A DNA stretch of 64,000 nt from positions 1 to 64,000 of the forward strand of contig JAHLLM010000031.1 in the NCBI GenBank assembly GCA_020444175.1, in the 5' to 3' direction. The DNA is from Desulfobulbaceae bacterium (GTDB taxonomy: Bacteria; Desulfobacterota; Desulfobulbia; Desulfobulbales; SURF-16). Of this stretch, positions 48,324 to 58,106 are shown one piece after another (position 1 is the stretch's first letter; every line of letters begins with the position of its first letter). The notes below the pieces were generated by a model that had not been told where the DNA came from, did no database searches, and saw only the letters and a list, made by a program, of their open reading frames with translations. The translations under genes and the position numbers were made by a program.

Positions 48324-49634
48324 ATGATAATAAATCCACTACAAGTTTCCTCCCCTGAGGGCAAAGAACGCCTTATTTCTCTGCTCGACCGCTTTCAACT
48401 GGCAGACACCTCCTGCCGGGAGACAGTGGCGGACATCTTAAATGATATCAGAACACGGGGAGATGAAGCGCTTCTTGAATACACCCGCAAATTTGATTCA
48501 CCGGACATGACTATCGTTCAGCTTAAAGCAACTCCCGAAGAGCTGGCCAATGCCTATAATCAGGTGGATGACGGCCTTATGGAGAGTCTCGAGCTTGCCC
48601 GAAAACGAATTCAGGACTTCCATGAACGGGAAATGGAACAATCATGGATTGTAACCAGGGATGACGGCACAATCACAGGAAGGCTTGTCCGGCCAGTGTC
48701 CTCCGCCGGACTCTATGTGCCGGGTGGACAGGGAGGCAAAACCCCCCTTGTTTCCTCTGTGCTGATGAACGGCATACCGGCTGGTATTGCCGGGGTGAAA
48801 CGCCGGGTCATGGTAACGCCGCCAAATGCAGAAGGTGCGGTCAATCCGGCCCTTCTTGTGGCTGCCCAGGAAATAGGAATCACTGAAATATATAAAACAG
48901 GCAGCGCCTGGGCCATTGCAGCTTTGGCCTTTGGCACGGCGACAATTCCGGCCGTAGACGTCATAGTCGGCCCTGGAAACCAGTTTGTCACCGAAGCAAA
49001 ACGTCAGATTTCAGGACGGGTGGGCATTGATATGATTGCCGGTCCAAGCGAGGTCCTTATCGTGGCCGACGACCAGGCCACACCTGCTTTTATTGCCGCC
49101 GACATGCTGGCCCAGGCAGAACATGACCCTCAGGCCCTGGCAATTCTGGTCACAACCAGTTCGGAAATTGCCGCACAAACCGATGCGGAACTTGAGCGGC
49201 AACTCAAACTGCTGAGCAGGGAAGATATAGCCAGAAAATCACTCACCGACAGAGGCACCATCCTGGTCTGCGACACCCTTGGCGAGGCGGTTTCCATAGC
49301 CAATGATATTGCCATCGAGCATCTTGAAATGATGGTCTCCGACCCCTTTTCCTGGCTGCCTAAAATCCAGCATGCCGGAGCCATTTTCCTGGGAGACTAC
49401 TCTCCGGAAGCATGCGGTGATTACGTGGCCGGCCCCAACCATGTGCTGCCCACCATGGGCACGGCCCGTATTTCCTCGGCTCTCGGCGTAGAGACCTTTC
49501 TCAAAAAAAGCAGCCTGATTTCCTGCTCCAAAGATGCCTTCCTGGCAGATGCCGACCATATCCAGGCCCTGGCTCAGCTTGAGGGACTCACCGCCCATGC
49601 CCGCTCCGTGGCTGTGAGGATGGATAAAAAATAA
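48324..49634 (+). CDS. hisD: histidinol dehydrogenase
   Basis: A 436-residue zinc enzyme that oxidises L-histidinol to histidine with two NAD. The family signature is visible (IDMIAGPSEVLIVADD), along with AEHDPQALAILVT and the catalytic Glu-His pair in IAIEHLEMMV. AACGAGG lies nine bases before the ATG. It is separated from any other his gene in this window, and it ends one base before the convergent cyclase gene. Confidence 0.97.
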   Translation: MIINPLQVSSPEGKERLISLLDRFQLADTSCRETVADILNDIRTRGDEALLEYTRKFDSPDMTIVQLKATPEELANAYNQVDDGLMESLELARKRIQDFHEREMEQSWIVTRDDGTITGRLVRPVSSAGLYVPGGQGGKTPLVSSVLMNGIPAGIAGVKRRVMVTPPNAEGAVNPALLVAAQEIGITEIYKTGSAWAIAALAFGTATIPAVDVIVGPGNQFVTEAKRQISGRVGIDMIAGPSEVLIVADDQATPAFIAADMLAQAEHDPQALAILVTTSSEIAAQTDAELERQLKLLSREDIARKSLTDRGTILVCDTLGEAVSIANDIAIEHLEMMVSDPFSWLPKIQHAGAIFLGDYSPEACGDYVAGPNHVLPTMGTARISSALGVETFLKKSSLISCSKDAFLADADHIQALAQLEGLTAHARSVAVRMDKK

Positions 49635-51794
49635 CTAAGATGAGGTTGCAGCCTTCCCCTGCATACTTTCTGAGTAAGAACGCACCTGATTTTTGCCATG
49701 CTCCTTGGCAAAATACATGGCTGCATCGGCATTTTTGATCAATGCATCACTATCGCTGCCATCATCCGGATAAAAGGCCAGACCGATACTGCCGCCTATA
49801 AAGACGTTTTCCCCTTTAACTTGAAATGGACTGGTAAAGGATTTCAGAATCCGCTGGGCAATATTCAAAGCAAAATCAGAAGAATCCAAATCACCGATTA
49901 TGGCAATAAACTCATCTCCCCCCACCCTGCACACAGTATCTTCAGGGCGAAAAATTGTTTTGAGCCTCTGGGCAACGCCCTTGAGAACCTGATCTCCAGC
50001 CCCATGGCCAAAGGTATCGTTAATGGGTTTAAAATTATCCAGATCCATGAAAAGAAGTGCCATCTTCTTCCCTCTGCGTTTGGAGTGGGCGATGGCAATT
50101 TGAATCTGATCCCCGAGCAGCAGGCGATTTGGCAGACCGGTGAGAGAATCGTGCATAGCCTGATGGCGAATCAACATCTCCTGCTTCTTGTGTTCACTGA
50201 TATCCCGGAAGGAACCGATGTAATAAACTCTCTTTTCAGTCTCTTCTTCCATCCTGCTTATGGAAAGCCAGAGAGGAATGACCTCGTCATCCCGGCAACG
50301 GCAGTACACCTCTCCATCCCAGAGCCCGTTTTCACGCAGACTCTTTAAGACCAGATCAAGAAACTCCGGCTCATAGCGCTTGGAATCAAACACAGCAACG
50401 GACTGGCCGACCATCTCATCATCGCCACAGCGGACGATTTTGGCGGCAGCTGGATTTACCTTGACAATGCAGCCATTCTCATCAATAACCACGATGCCCT
50501 CCAGCGAATGAGCAAAGGCATTGCCCATGAGCTGCAGCGCAGCATTTGCAGAGGCAAGATCGGCTGTCCTTTCCTCAACGCGAAGCTCCAGCTCGTCATG
50601 GGATTTTTTGAGCAGCTTCTCGCTTGTCTCCAACAGTTCAAAACTGTCACGCAGCTCCCGCTCCTTGGAACTTACGGTATCAGCCATTACATTGAAAGAT
50701 CGGGCAATGTCCCCCAAGGCATCCCTGGTGTTGAGGGATAAGCGGAAATCCATCTCCCCTTTGGCAAATTTTTCCGTTCCAAGAAGGAGTTGCGCAAGCC
50801 TTGCGGAAAGCACACGGTTGATGAAAAAGGCAAAGAAAACCGCAAAAAGAACGCTGCCGACCGACAGAAGAAGAAGCAGATTGCGCTTTGTCTTGCTATA
50901 AAGTTCAATGGCATTCTGCTCGACGATGACATATTCTTTTTCCGATTCAATCAGTTTTCTTTTCAGCAAATCCAACTCCTGCCAGGTCCGACCGACCATC
51001 TCAACCTCTTCCGGGAGTGTTGACATGTTACGGTCGGTTTGCCAGAAATCATAAATGCGCGGCAGGTTGATGCGAAGTTTATGCACCAGGAGAGAGAACC
51101 GGCTTATTTCATTGATGTGATGTTTTTCGTCACCGTTATGATGCTGTTCAATTTCAGGGTCTGTTTCAAGATCGGCAATACCGTTACTTGCCAGATTGAG
51201 CAACTCCATGATTGCCTCGATTTTATATGTGTCTCCCTGGACATACGCAACAATTGTCTTTTCAAGCTTGGCAAGTTCATGAAACACCTCGCGGCTCATG
51301 CACGAAAGCACGGCCTGCTCCTCAGCCGATGCCGCTTGTGTCCCATAGGCCAGCTCCATGAGTTGCAGATGAATCTTCTCAAGATGGTTTTCAATCTGCG
51401 GGAACAGACTTTGCTTAAAGTCTACCGGATCATGCTCCAACTCAACATAGCTGACAAGCCCCTGGCGCACGGCAAAAAGGTGAGGGTCAAAATTAATATC
51501 CTCCAGGCCCACTACCCCGCGGGCAATGTAAACTTGTTCAAGCTTTTTAATTTTCCGGGAAAAGGCATTATAAGCAGCAAAAACATCCTGTTTCTGAACC
51601 GGTTCAATTTTTGTGTCATGCTGGATGGAATTCTCGATGCGGTTTACATTATCAAGACGGCTAATCAGAGAGGAAGTATTCTTCCGAACCTGTTCCATGG
51701 TCCTGTCCGACACCTTCACGGACAGGAATGCCAGCAGGCACAGCATGACAACCAGCAGAAAGAAACCAAGATTGCGGAGAAAATGATAGGGCAT
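49635..51794 (-). CDS. membrane diguanylate cyclase with HAMP and PAS domains
   Basis: A 719-residue sensor cyclase. A first membrane segment (about 8-28), a helical periplasmic sensor of about 275 residues, a second membrane segment near 305-325, a HAMP domain, a coiled coil, a PAS domain (about 425-540) and a GGDEF domain follow in order. The active site is GGDEF and the inhibitory site RxxD (RPED) lies five residues before it, so it should synthesise c-di-GMP with product feedback. No EAL domain is present. The gene begins six bases after the stop of the heme-domain protein gene, which may supply its input. Confidence 0.95.
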   Translation of the reverse strand: MPYHFLRNLGFFLLVVMLCLLAFLSVKVSDRTMEQVRKNTSSLISRLDNVNRIENSIQHDTKIEPVQKQDVFAAYNAFSRKIKKLEQVYIARGVVGLEDINFDPHLFAVRQGLVSYVELEHDPVDFKQSLFPQIENHLEKIHLQLMELAYGTQAASAEEQAVLSCMSREVFHELAKLEKTIVAYVQGDTYKIEAIMELLNLASNGIADLETDPEIEQHHNGDEKHHINEISRFSLLVHKLRINLPRIYDFWQTDRNMSTLPEEVEMVGRTWQELDLLKRKLIESEKEYVIVEQNAIELYSKTKRNLLLLLSVGSVLFAVFFAFFINRVLSARLAQLLLGTEKFAKGEMDFRLSLNTRDALGDIARSFNVMADTVSSKERELRDSFELLETSEKLLKKSHDELELRVEERTADLASANAALQLMGNAFAHSLEGIVVIDENGCIVKVNPAAAKIVRCGDDEMVGQSVAVFDSKRYEPEFLDLVLKSLRENGLWDGEVYCRCRDDEVIPLWLSISRMEEETEKRVYYIGSFRDISEHKKQEMLIRHQAMHDSLTGLPNRLLLGDQIQIAIAHSKRRGKKMALLFMDLDNFKPINDTFGHGAGDQVLKGVAQRLKTIFRPEDTVCRVGGDEFIAIIGDLDSSDFALNIAQRILKSFTSPFQVKGENVFIGGSIGLAFYPDDGSDSDALIKNADAAMYFAKEHGKNQVRSYSESMQGKAATSS

Positions 51795-51800
51795 GGTTGC

Positions 51801-52670
51801 TTAAGGAACCAGGTTCAGGAAAAGAAGCTCTCCAACCTCTCCGCTGCCATACAGCGGCTGATCAGAATCCTTTTCAGGCTTGCGTCCGGCAACTTCATAT
51901 CTTGAAACGGCAAAAGGATATTTTTCCCCCTCTTTTAATATGATGTCGTCGTCATGGCCAGTATCAAGCAATCTGGAAAACTCAATGGTCCACCGACCGC
52001 TTGACCATTGCCCTTTGGCCATGATGTCCGCCCGGCTTCCGGTTGGCTCCTGATTAGTGTATTTGGGTACTCTTTCACCTTTGTACTCAGTATAAAGTAT
52101 GGTGCTGTAGGCGGCGTCTCCATCATCGCCCTTGCGTGACAGATAAAAGATATTGCCTTTTTTCGAGGTCAGCATTTTCGAATCAGACATTTTCATTGTC
52201 CGGTAAAAATGCATCTTGTCGTCGGCATAACCAACCGGATTAGTGCGGTCAGCCTTCCAGAACCAGATATCGGCCTGATAAGGAACATCTTCATGCAGGG
52301 TGAGTGCCGTGGCATAGGAAACCATGCTCCACTTGACAACAAACACATCTTCCCTCTCCGGACCATTTCTATAGGCCTGCATTTCAGTATCCCATACCAG
52401 GGTCCTGTGCTTCCTGCTTTCAGTTGCATCCGGAAAACCGGCCAGTATAAAAATCTTTTCGCCATTGTGGACAGCCTTGAGGGTTATATCGATATCAGCC
52501 ACCCGGTCGCGGACGATGACGGCCTTTGCCTGCTGCCAGACGACATCGTCTCCTATGCCATCGATAAGGGGTAGGTCCTGGACCCGAGGCGCTGTCACCT
52601 CCTGAGATGCAGATACTATGGTTGCAAACAAAAACAAGAACACCATGCTGCTGCAGATTTTCTGAACCAT
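51801..52670 (-). CDS. ethylbenzene dehydrogenase-type heme b domain protein
   Basis: A 289-residue exported protein with a signal peptide (about 1-21, ending VSAS). The rest matches the periplasmic heme-binding domain of the EB_dh/DMSO-reductase gamma-like family, with PRVQDLPLIDGIGDDVVWQQA at the start and FAVSRYEVAGRKPE near the end. Such domains bind heme b or c and act as electron carriers or sensors. Met and Lys residues in KWSMVSYATA and DDKMHFYRTMKMS are candidate ligands. The start at 52670 is preferred because AAAGGTG precedes it. It forms a two-gene unit with the diguanylate cyclase. Confidence 0.85.
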   Translation of the reverse strand: MVQKICSSMVFLFLFATIVSASQEVTAPRVQDLPLIDGIGDDVVWQQAKAVIVRDRVADIDITLKAVHNGEKIFILAGFPDATESRKHRTLVWDTEMQAYRNGPEREDVFVVKWSMVSYATALTLHEDVPYQADIWFWKADRTNPVGYADDKMHFYRTMKMSDSKMLTSKKGNIFYLSRKGDDGDAAYSTILYTEYKGERVPKYTNQEPTGSRADIMAKGQWSSGRWTIEFSRLLDTGHDDDIILKEGEKYPFAVSRYEVAGRKPEKDSDQPLYGSGEVGELLFLNLVP

Positions 52671-53405
52671 CACCTTTCCATTCCCTCCTGTTTGCTTTGC
52701 CAAAACAATCCAGTTCCCTGAAAACGCTCCGAGTCGTAAGATCAGCTCTTTTCAAATTTGCCGGTTTCGTAATTATGCCCTTAAGGGTAAAAAAACATTC
52801 ACCCGCTGCCGACACCTATGCAATCCATTGATATCACGTTGTCCAATGGTCAGCTTCAGAGCTTTTTTAAGAATCCACCAAATTTGACGGTCTCGTAAAA
52901 ACCCTCTCGACCGCCGCCGGAACGTGTGTAACTTGTTGATATTTCGTTGGCGGATGGTCAGCCTCAGGACTTTTTGCGACTTCATCAAATTTCAGTCAAA
53001 AAAAATAACAATTACTGCAAACAACAAAAAAAATCAACAAACACAGGCAACCTAACCCACTGTTACACCTTCAACATCACAACGTTCCACAAACTTGAGA
53101 CAAAACTTGCATTGCCGGCAGCGAGATAAGCGGATCCTGTTCATTATAGTGGTTGCCTTGCAATTTTACTAAACCCCTTTCCGATTTATGGGCTTCACCG
53201 ACTTGAAAAGTCCCTCCCAACAGAAAAGTCTGGTTGAGAACTTCGCTTATTTACTGTACTTATCTTTTGCTGTTTACACTCATCCGGAATCAGCATGAGA
53301 CGAAATATCCGCACAGAAACCAGTGCCCTTTCCTTAAATAAATTGACGTCACTGACACTACAATTTTTACCGCCGTTTGTTGCCTTGAAACGAAAAACAA
53401 AGAAT
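52671..53405. other. divergent intergenic region with family D repeats
   Basis: About 735 bases between the heme-domain gene and rsmG. It contains a full family D element, a truncated copy directly before it, and AT-rich DNA. The frame upstream of the rsmG start adds residues foreign to the family, so it is not counted as coding. Confidence 0.6.
52795..52992 (-). repeat. palindromic repeat, family D, tandem truncated and full copies
   Basis: A full copy (52881-52992; ends TTTGACGGTCTCGTAAAAA and TTTTTGCGACTTCATCAAA) is preceded by a partial copy (about 52795-52880) that repeats its second half: TTGATATCACGTTG and GGTCAGCTTCAGAGC correspond to TTGATATTTCGTTGG and GGTCAGCCTCAGGAC. Confidence 0.75.
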
Positions 53406-54116
53406 ATGACCAGCAGAGACATTTTGGAAAACGGCTGTAATGCCATGGGAATAAACGTAACAGAAAAAATCTGTGAAGACCTGGACGTTTATTTCAGGGA
53501 GCTTGCCAAGTGGAATAAAAAGATGAACCTGGTGGCAAAGGCGGATAGACGGGAGACAATTGAAAGCCATTTTCTGGACTCACTTGTCCCGCTGCCGCGT
53601 ATTGCCTCACTGCAGAATCCGACTTTACTCGATGTGGGTACAGGGGCCGGGTTTCCCGGCCTGGTCCTGAAAACTGCCTGCCGCAGTCTGAAACTCTGTC
53701 TCATAGAGCCGCGGGTAAAAAGAGTGACCTTTCTCCGCCACATGGTCAGAACCCTTCGCCTGGAAGATGTTGTCATCCAGGCAAGAAGGCTCGAACAACA
53801 TCCACAAGGAAATCCGCAGCAACACCCCTGCATCACAAGCCGCGCCGTAACGACAATCAACGAATTTCTGCAGCTTGTGGAAGCCTCTTCTCCACCGGGA
53901 GGCATTGTCATATGCATGAAAGGCCCGAAAGCACAGCAAGAGATACGTGACTGGCAGCGAAAAAGCCCCAACAGTCCGTTTTTACTTGAGGAGCGCCAGG
54001 AATGGTCACTGCCCTTTTCCGGGGCAAAGAGGGAGCTTGTCATTTTCAAAAAAAACGAATGCCGCGTGCGACGCAACAGACACGAAACGGTCTTTCACTC
54101 CGGCGTAACTCGATGA
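53406..54116 (+). CDS. rsmG: 16S rRNA (guanine-N7) methyltransferase RsmG
   Basis: A 236-residue methyltransferase (formerly GidB) that methylates a guanine in the 530 loop of 16S rRNA. Seen are WNKKMNLVAKADRRETIESHFLDSL-like N-terminal features (only partly quoted here: HFLDSLVPLP), the SAM site LDVGTGAGFPGLVL, LIEPRVKRVTFL and SRAVTTINEFL. ATG at 53406 fits the family N-terminus, although an open frame extends 111 bases further up. The C-terminal tail after KRELVIFKK is extended by about 20 residues. Confidence 0.93.
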   Translation: MTSRDILENGCNAMGINVTEKICEDLDVYFRELAKWNKKMNLVAKADRRETIESHFLDSLVPLPRIASLQNPTLLDVGTGAGFPGLVLKTACRSLKLCLIEPRVKRVTFLRHMVRTLRLEDVVIQARRLEQHPQGNPQQHPCITSRAVTTINEFLQLVEASSPPGGIVICMKGPKAQQEIRDWQRKSPNSPFLLEERQEWSLPFSGAKRELVIFKKNECRVRRNRHETVFHSGVTR

Positions 54117-54164
54117 ACGCCTGTTTTTCGTTGTCTCTTTAAACCCTAATGATTACTTTGCCAT

Positions 54165-55685
54165 ATGTTTAACGATCTTCAAAAAATCTTTCAAAAAACA
54201 ACAGCAACAACAACTCCCTCATTGATGTTCCAGGGAACCTGCTCAAATGCCGGCAAGTCCATCCTCACGACTGCCCTTTGCCGGATACTCCTGCAAGACG
54301 GCCTTTCCGTTGCCCCCTTTAAATCTCAGAATATGTCGCTTAACTCCTATGTCACCAGAAACGGTGAAGAGATGGGAAGGGCGCAGGTCGTCCAGGCCCA
54401 GGCGGCAAGGCTTGACCCGGATGTACGCATGAATCCCATTCTTCTTAAGCCCAACAGCGACACCGGCAGCCAGATCATTGTCATGGGCAAGCCTGTGGGC
54501 AACATGAATGTCGAATCGTACATGGACTACAAGCCCACGGCTTTTCTGCAGGCCATGGAGGCCTATGACTCCCTGGCAGCGGAACATGATGTTATCGTCA
54601 TGGAGGGTGCGGGAAGCCCGGCCGAGGTCAATTTGAAGCACCACGACATCGTCAATATGCCCATGGCCCGCTATGCCGGTGCCAATGTCCTTCTTATCGG
54701 CGACATCGACAGGGGTGGGGTTTTTGCCTCCTTTCTGGGAACAATGGAAATTCTTGACGAGTGGGAACGCGAACTTGTAGCCGGCTTTATCATCAACCGC
54801 TTCCGGGGACGAAAATCCCTGCTTGACGATGCTCTGGATTTTACCTTGACCCGAACCGGCAAACCGGTCCTTGGCGTTGTCGATTATCTGGCCAATCTGG
54901 GACTACCGGAAGAAGATTCCGTTGGCTTTAAAAACGGCATTTATGACGGTCGCAGGGATTCGGATAAAGAAATTGAGCTGGCAATTATTGACCTGCCCCA
55001 TATCTCAAACTTCACGGACCTTGAACCTTTCCTGGCCGAGCCGGATGTCAACCTGCGCATTGTCCGCAGCCCGGATGACCTCAAGTGCCCTGCCGCTGTT
55101 ATTTTACCGGGCAGTAAAAACGTGGTAAAAGATCTGATCTGGTTGCGAGACAGCGGACTTGCTGCCAGGATTGCCGATTTTGCAGGAAACAACGTACCGG
55201 TTGTCGGTGTCTGCGGCGGATTTCAGATGCTTGGCAGCCTTATCCGCGACCCCCATGGTCTTGAGTCCAATGAGGGGGAAATCCAAGGGCTTGCCCTGCT
55301 CAAAATGGAAACCGTTCTGGAAAAAGACAAAACCCTCACCAGAAAAAAGGGGAATCACCTGGCTTCAGGACTTGCCGTGCACGGCTATGAGATCCATCAC
55401 GGCCAGACCGTGTCAAAACACCAGCCTCTTCTTGATTTCAGGGATGGTCAAATGGCAGGGGCATCATCGGAAAATGGCCGCATATGGGGTTCTTACCTGC
55501 ATGGCATTTTTGATGATGATACTTTTCGCCGCTGGTTTCTAGACGGACTTCGCGCTGATCGAAATCTTGCAAAGATGGGCAAAGTCGTTGCCCCCTATGA
55601 TCTGGAGCCGGCCTTTGACCGACTGGCTGACGCTGTTCGCTCCCAGATTGACATGACTCAGGTTTATCACCTTCTTGGTTTATAA
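54165..55685 (+). CDS. cobQ: cobyric acid synthase
   Basis: A 506-residue enzyme amidating adenosylcobyrinic acid diamide to cobyric acid. The N-terminal dethiobiotin-synthetase-like domain has the P-loop [11 protein letters not shown] and [11 protein letters not shown]. The C-terminal glutaminase has the nucleophile Cys in VCGGFQMLG and the His in YLHGIFDDD. Stop and the next start share a base (TAATG), so it is coupled with cbiB. No cobalamin riboswitch was seen upstream. Confidence 0.97.
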   Translation: MFNDLQKIFQKTTATTTPSLMFQGTCSNAGKSILTTALCRILLQDGLSVAPFKSQNMSLNSYVTRNGEEMGRAQVVQAQAARLDPDVRMNPILLKPNSDTGSQIIVMGKPVGNMNVESYMDYKPTAFLQAMEAYDSLAAEHDVIVMEGAGSPAEVNLKHHDIVNMPMARYAGANVLLIGDIDRGGVFASFLGTMEILDEWERELVAGFIINRFRGRKSLLDDALDFTLTRTGKPVLGVVDYLANLGLPEEDSVGFKNGIYDGRRDSDKEIELAIIDLPHISNFTDLEPFLAEPDVNLRIVRSPDDLKCPAAVILPGSKNVVKDLIWLRDSGLAARIADFAGNNVPVVGVCGGFQMLGSLIRDPHGLESNEGEIQGLALLKMETVLEKDKTLTRKKGNHLASGLAVHGYEIHHGQTVSKHQPLLDFRDGQMAGASSENGRIWGSYLHGIFDDDTFRRWFLDGLRADRNLAKMGKVVAPYDLEPAFDRLADAVRSQIDMTQVYHLLGL

Positions 55686-56701
55686 TGCTTTCTGCTCTGC
55701 AAATTTTTATTGCCGTTCTCCTTGATCACTTGCTGGGAGATCCGCGCTGGCTGCCCCATCCTGTCCGCTTTATAGGCAAAAGCGGCGCTCGGCTTGAAAA
55801 CTTTTTCAGAAAAACCCCTCTCCCTCTTCGGCTTTGCGGTGTTTTTACCGTCGCCCTTATGCTAACCGGCACGGGATGCACGGTATGGGGTCTTCTTTTT
55901 CTTGCCAATCGCCTCCACCCATCTCTTTCCGCTGTTACTGCTGTTGTTCTTTTATACACCACCATAGCAGCCCGGGATCTTTATCGACACAGCACAGCGG
56001 TTTATGCAGCTTTACAGGAAAAGAACCTTGCCAAGGCCCGAAAAAAGGTAGCAATGATTGTGGGCCGGGACACCAGCGGACTTGACCAAGAGGGAGTTGC
56101 CAGGGCAGCGGTGGAGAGTGTGGCGGAAAGCCTTGTTGACGGCGTTTGCGCCCCGCTTTTTTATGCTTTTCTGGGAGGACCGATTGCGGCAATGTGCTAT
56201 AAGGCCATTAATACAGCGGACTCCATGTTCGGCTACAAAAACGAGAGATACAAAGATTTCGGCTGGGCAGGAGCCCGGCTGGACGACCTGGCAAATTTCA
56301 TCCCGGCCAGACTCACCGGGCTCATCATCCCCCTGGCCGCCTTCCTGCTCCGTCTTGACTACAAGGCTTCCTGGCGCATCTTCCTAAGAGACAGACTGAA
56401 TCATGCCAGCCCAAACTCAGCCCACTCAGAGGCCGCTGTTGCCGGAGCGCTCAATATTCAGCTCGGCGGAACAAATATCTATTTTGGCAGGGAAGTGAAA
56501 AAACCGACCATCGGCGACAGTACACAGCATATTACAGCAGCACATATACTCCGTACCAACCGCCTGATGCTGGTCGGCATGATACTCTTTTTCTGCTTGA
56601 TGGCAACTGCGAGTACGGCTGTTGGAATCGTTTTACAAAAGCTCAACTTTCCGACTTCATGTATTGACTTAATTTATGGTGTTATTTGTAGGTTGGGTTA
56701 A
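55685..56701 (+). CDS. cbiB: adenosylcobinamide-phosphate synthase
   Basis: A 338-residue membrane enzyme (CbiB/CobD) that attaches aminopropanol to cobyric acid. Seen are LLDHLLGDPRWLPHPVR-type N-terminal sequence, VGRDTSGLDQEGVARAAVES, NTADSMFGYKNERY and PNSAHSEAAVAGALN. The last residues (from about LNFPTS, ending CRLG) are encoded within a long palindrome whose core is a family C repeat, and the stop codon belongs to that repeat; the original C-terminus may have been different. Confidence 0.95.
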   Translation: MLSALQIFIAVLLDHLLGDPRWLPHPVRFIGKSGARLENFFRKTPLPLRLCGVFTVALMLTGTGCTVWGLLFLANRLHPSLSAVTAVVLLYTTIAARDLYRHSTAVYAALQEKNLAKARKKVAMIVGRDTSGLDQEGVARAAVESVAESLVDGVCAPLFYAFLGGPIAAMCYKAINTADSMFGYKNERYKDFGWAGARLDDLANFIPARLTGLIIPLAAFLLRLDYKASWRIFLRDRLNHASPNSAHSEAAVAGALNIQLGGTNIYFGREVKKPTIGDSTQHITAAHILRTNRLMLVGMILFFCLMATASTAVGIVLQKLNFPTSCIDLIYGVICRLG

Positions 56702-56855
56702 TTTCCAATAACCTCTGTTCTTGTTGGGTTATAGGTCTTTCAACTTTTTTACTTATTGCTTGCTACCGAAAACCCAACAATTCTGGTAGCATGAAACGAA
56801 TTTAACCCAACCTACAATGTAATAACAACGAGTTATGTCAAGTCGGAAAGTTGAG
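56642..56855. repeat. long palindrome with family C core at the end of cbiB
   Basis: A family C element (56688-56815, GTAGGTTGGGTTAA to TTAACCCAACCTAC) is nested in an outer perfect 16-base inverted repeat (56642-56657 CTCAACTTTCCGACTT with 56840-56855), with partial pairing between. The left outer arm is cbiB coding sequence. It may serve as a bidirectional terminator between cbiB and the convergent hemerythrin gene. Confidence 0.85.
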
Positions 56856-56868
56856 TTATCAATTACTT

Positions 56869-57252
56869 TCACAGCTCCTGGAAAAATTTCACATCTGTGC
56901 CAATGATGTGGTTTTTCAGCCAGCTGATGAGAAACTTCAGAACATCAGCGTTTATCCCCTCACCTTTTTCAATGAAATCACCCTGGAGAAGCAATGTTTT
57001 CTTGACAAAATCACTGTGCTCCTTGCGATGCTTTTCAAACTCAGGATGCGCTTTTAATAATTTTTCTTCACTGAAGAAATGATAGTCTATATAGTTGATC
57101 ATCTCCTCCAGCACAGTACGCAGTTTATCCCGGGAATGACCCCCTCCAAAGGTTTCGATAAAATCATTTACCAACTTAAAAAGGTGTTGATGCTGATGAT
57201 CGATTTCCTCAACCCCAACACTATAACCAGCGTCCCACTTAATCAGCTCCAT
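56869..57252 (-). CDS. bacteriohemerythrin
   Basis: A 127-residue four-helix oxygen-binding protein with a di-iron site. The iron ligands are visible in order: His in EIDHQHQHLF, His and Glu in YHFFSEEKLL, two His in FEKHRKEHSDF, and His/Asp in HIIGTDVKF. Soluble, single-domain form. Likely roles are oxygen buffering, sensing or delivery in a mainly anaerobic cell. It is followed upstream by the zinc-ribbon protein gene, 15 bases away on the same strand. Confidence 0.96.
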   Translation of the reverse strand: MELIKWDAGYSVGVEEIDHQHQHLFKLVNDFIETFGGGHSRDKLRTVLEEMINYIDYHFFSEEKLLKAHPEFEKHRKEHSDFVKKTLLLQGDFIEKGEGINADVLKFLISWLKNHIIGTDVKFFQEL

Positions 57253-57267
57253 ACAATGTAGCTCCCT

Positions 57268-58020
57268 TTATTTTTTTCCTGTTGCTTCCAGTGCAGCCAA
57301 ATAAGGCCCGAACAGTTCATCATAGTCTCGAAAGCCTTTTTTGAGAATAAGTGGAAAGGCCGCCATTTCGTTCTCATTGACAACGAGATTGGCACTGTTT
57401 GATAATGCTTCCAGATTATACATGGAATGAAACTCCGGGCCGATCAGCACATAAAATATGTACCGTCGCTTGGTCATGGGCAGTCCCTGCATGTGTTCAT
57501 GAAATGAAGACTCAGCCAGACTTCCTTCATAATCTGAATGAAAGACAACAGCAGAAAAGCTGGAAAAACGCATCGATTCAATGGCCTCTGCTGCGGTATG
57601 GGGCAACACCGCCTTGTACCCCATGTCTTCAAAAAGCTGCACAACGTCTGTTTGAATCGCCTCATCCCTTATGAGGATCATGACCAGGGGTATATCTTCT
57701 ATTATTTCTCCCTGCCCCAGATCACCCTTTTCAAGCCAGCCCAGATCAGGTGGAGCCGGCGGCTGCAGCACTCCCGGAGGAGCGGCAGGAGCCTCCTGTC
57801 TTGTCTTGGCTTTTACTTCAGATTCCGGGGCTGCCGCCGCCACCGGCTCCTGAACCTGTTCCTGCTGCTCCTGCTTGACCTCTATAGGTTTTGCGCACAG
57901 CGGGCAATTAAATTTCAAGGACTTGCCAGGCGCTAAGGCAGCAAGCGCATTTTCAATCTTCTGCTGCTGGGCATCCGTTAAATTTAATGCCTGGCCACAG
58001 TTCGGACATGATGTAACCAT
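57268..58020 (-). CDS. zinc-ribbon protein with degenerate receiver-like domain
   Basis: A 250-residue cytoplasmic protein. Residues 1-50 carry two CxxC pairs (CPNCGQ and CPLCAK), a zinc ribbon. A Pro/Ala/Gln/Glu-rich linker of about 60 residues follows. From about residue 110 the sequence resembles a response-regulator receiver (VMILIRDEAIQTDVVQLFEDMGYKAV), but the phosphoacceptor position reads VVFHSDYEG, without the normal context, so phosphorylation is doubtful. It lies between bacteriohemerythrin and the PilT-type ATPase. Function is unknown; a protein-binding adaptor is possible. Confidence 0.75.
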   Translation of the reverse strand: MVTSCPNCGQALNLTDAQQQKIENALAALAPGKSLKFNCPLCAKPIEVKQEQQEQVQEPVAAAAPESEVKAKTRQEAPAAPPGVLQPPAPPDLGWLEKGDLGQGEIIEDIPLVMILIRDEAIQTDVVQLFEDMGYKAVLPHTAAEAIESMRFSSFSAVVFHSDYEGSLAESSFHEHMQGLPMTKRRYIFYVLIGPEFHSMYNLEALSNSANLVVNENEMAAFPLILKKGFRDYDELFGPYLAALEATGKK

Positions 58021-58106
58021 TTTTCACTCCATCGTATTGCCGGATTATGACGAACTCGCACACGTCTTGATGCTGCCCAGCCGCCAATATAACTGCAACA
58101 CGCTCT

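Noticed and set aside
54117-54164. Cobalamin riboswitch upstream of cobQ
   Set aside because: The gap is under 50 bases and has none of the conserved box sequences.
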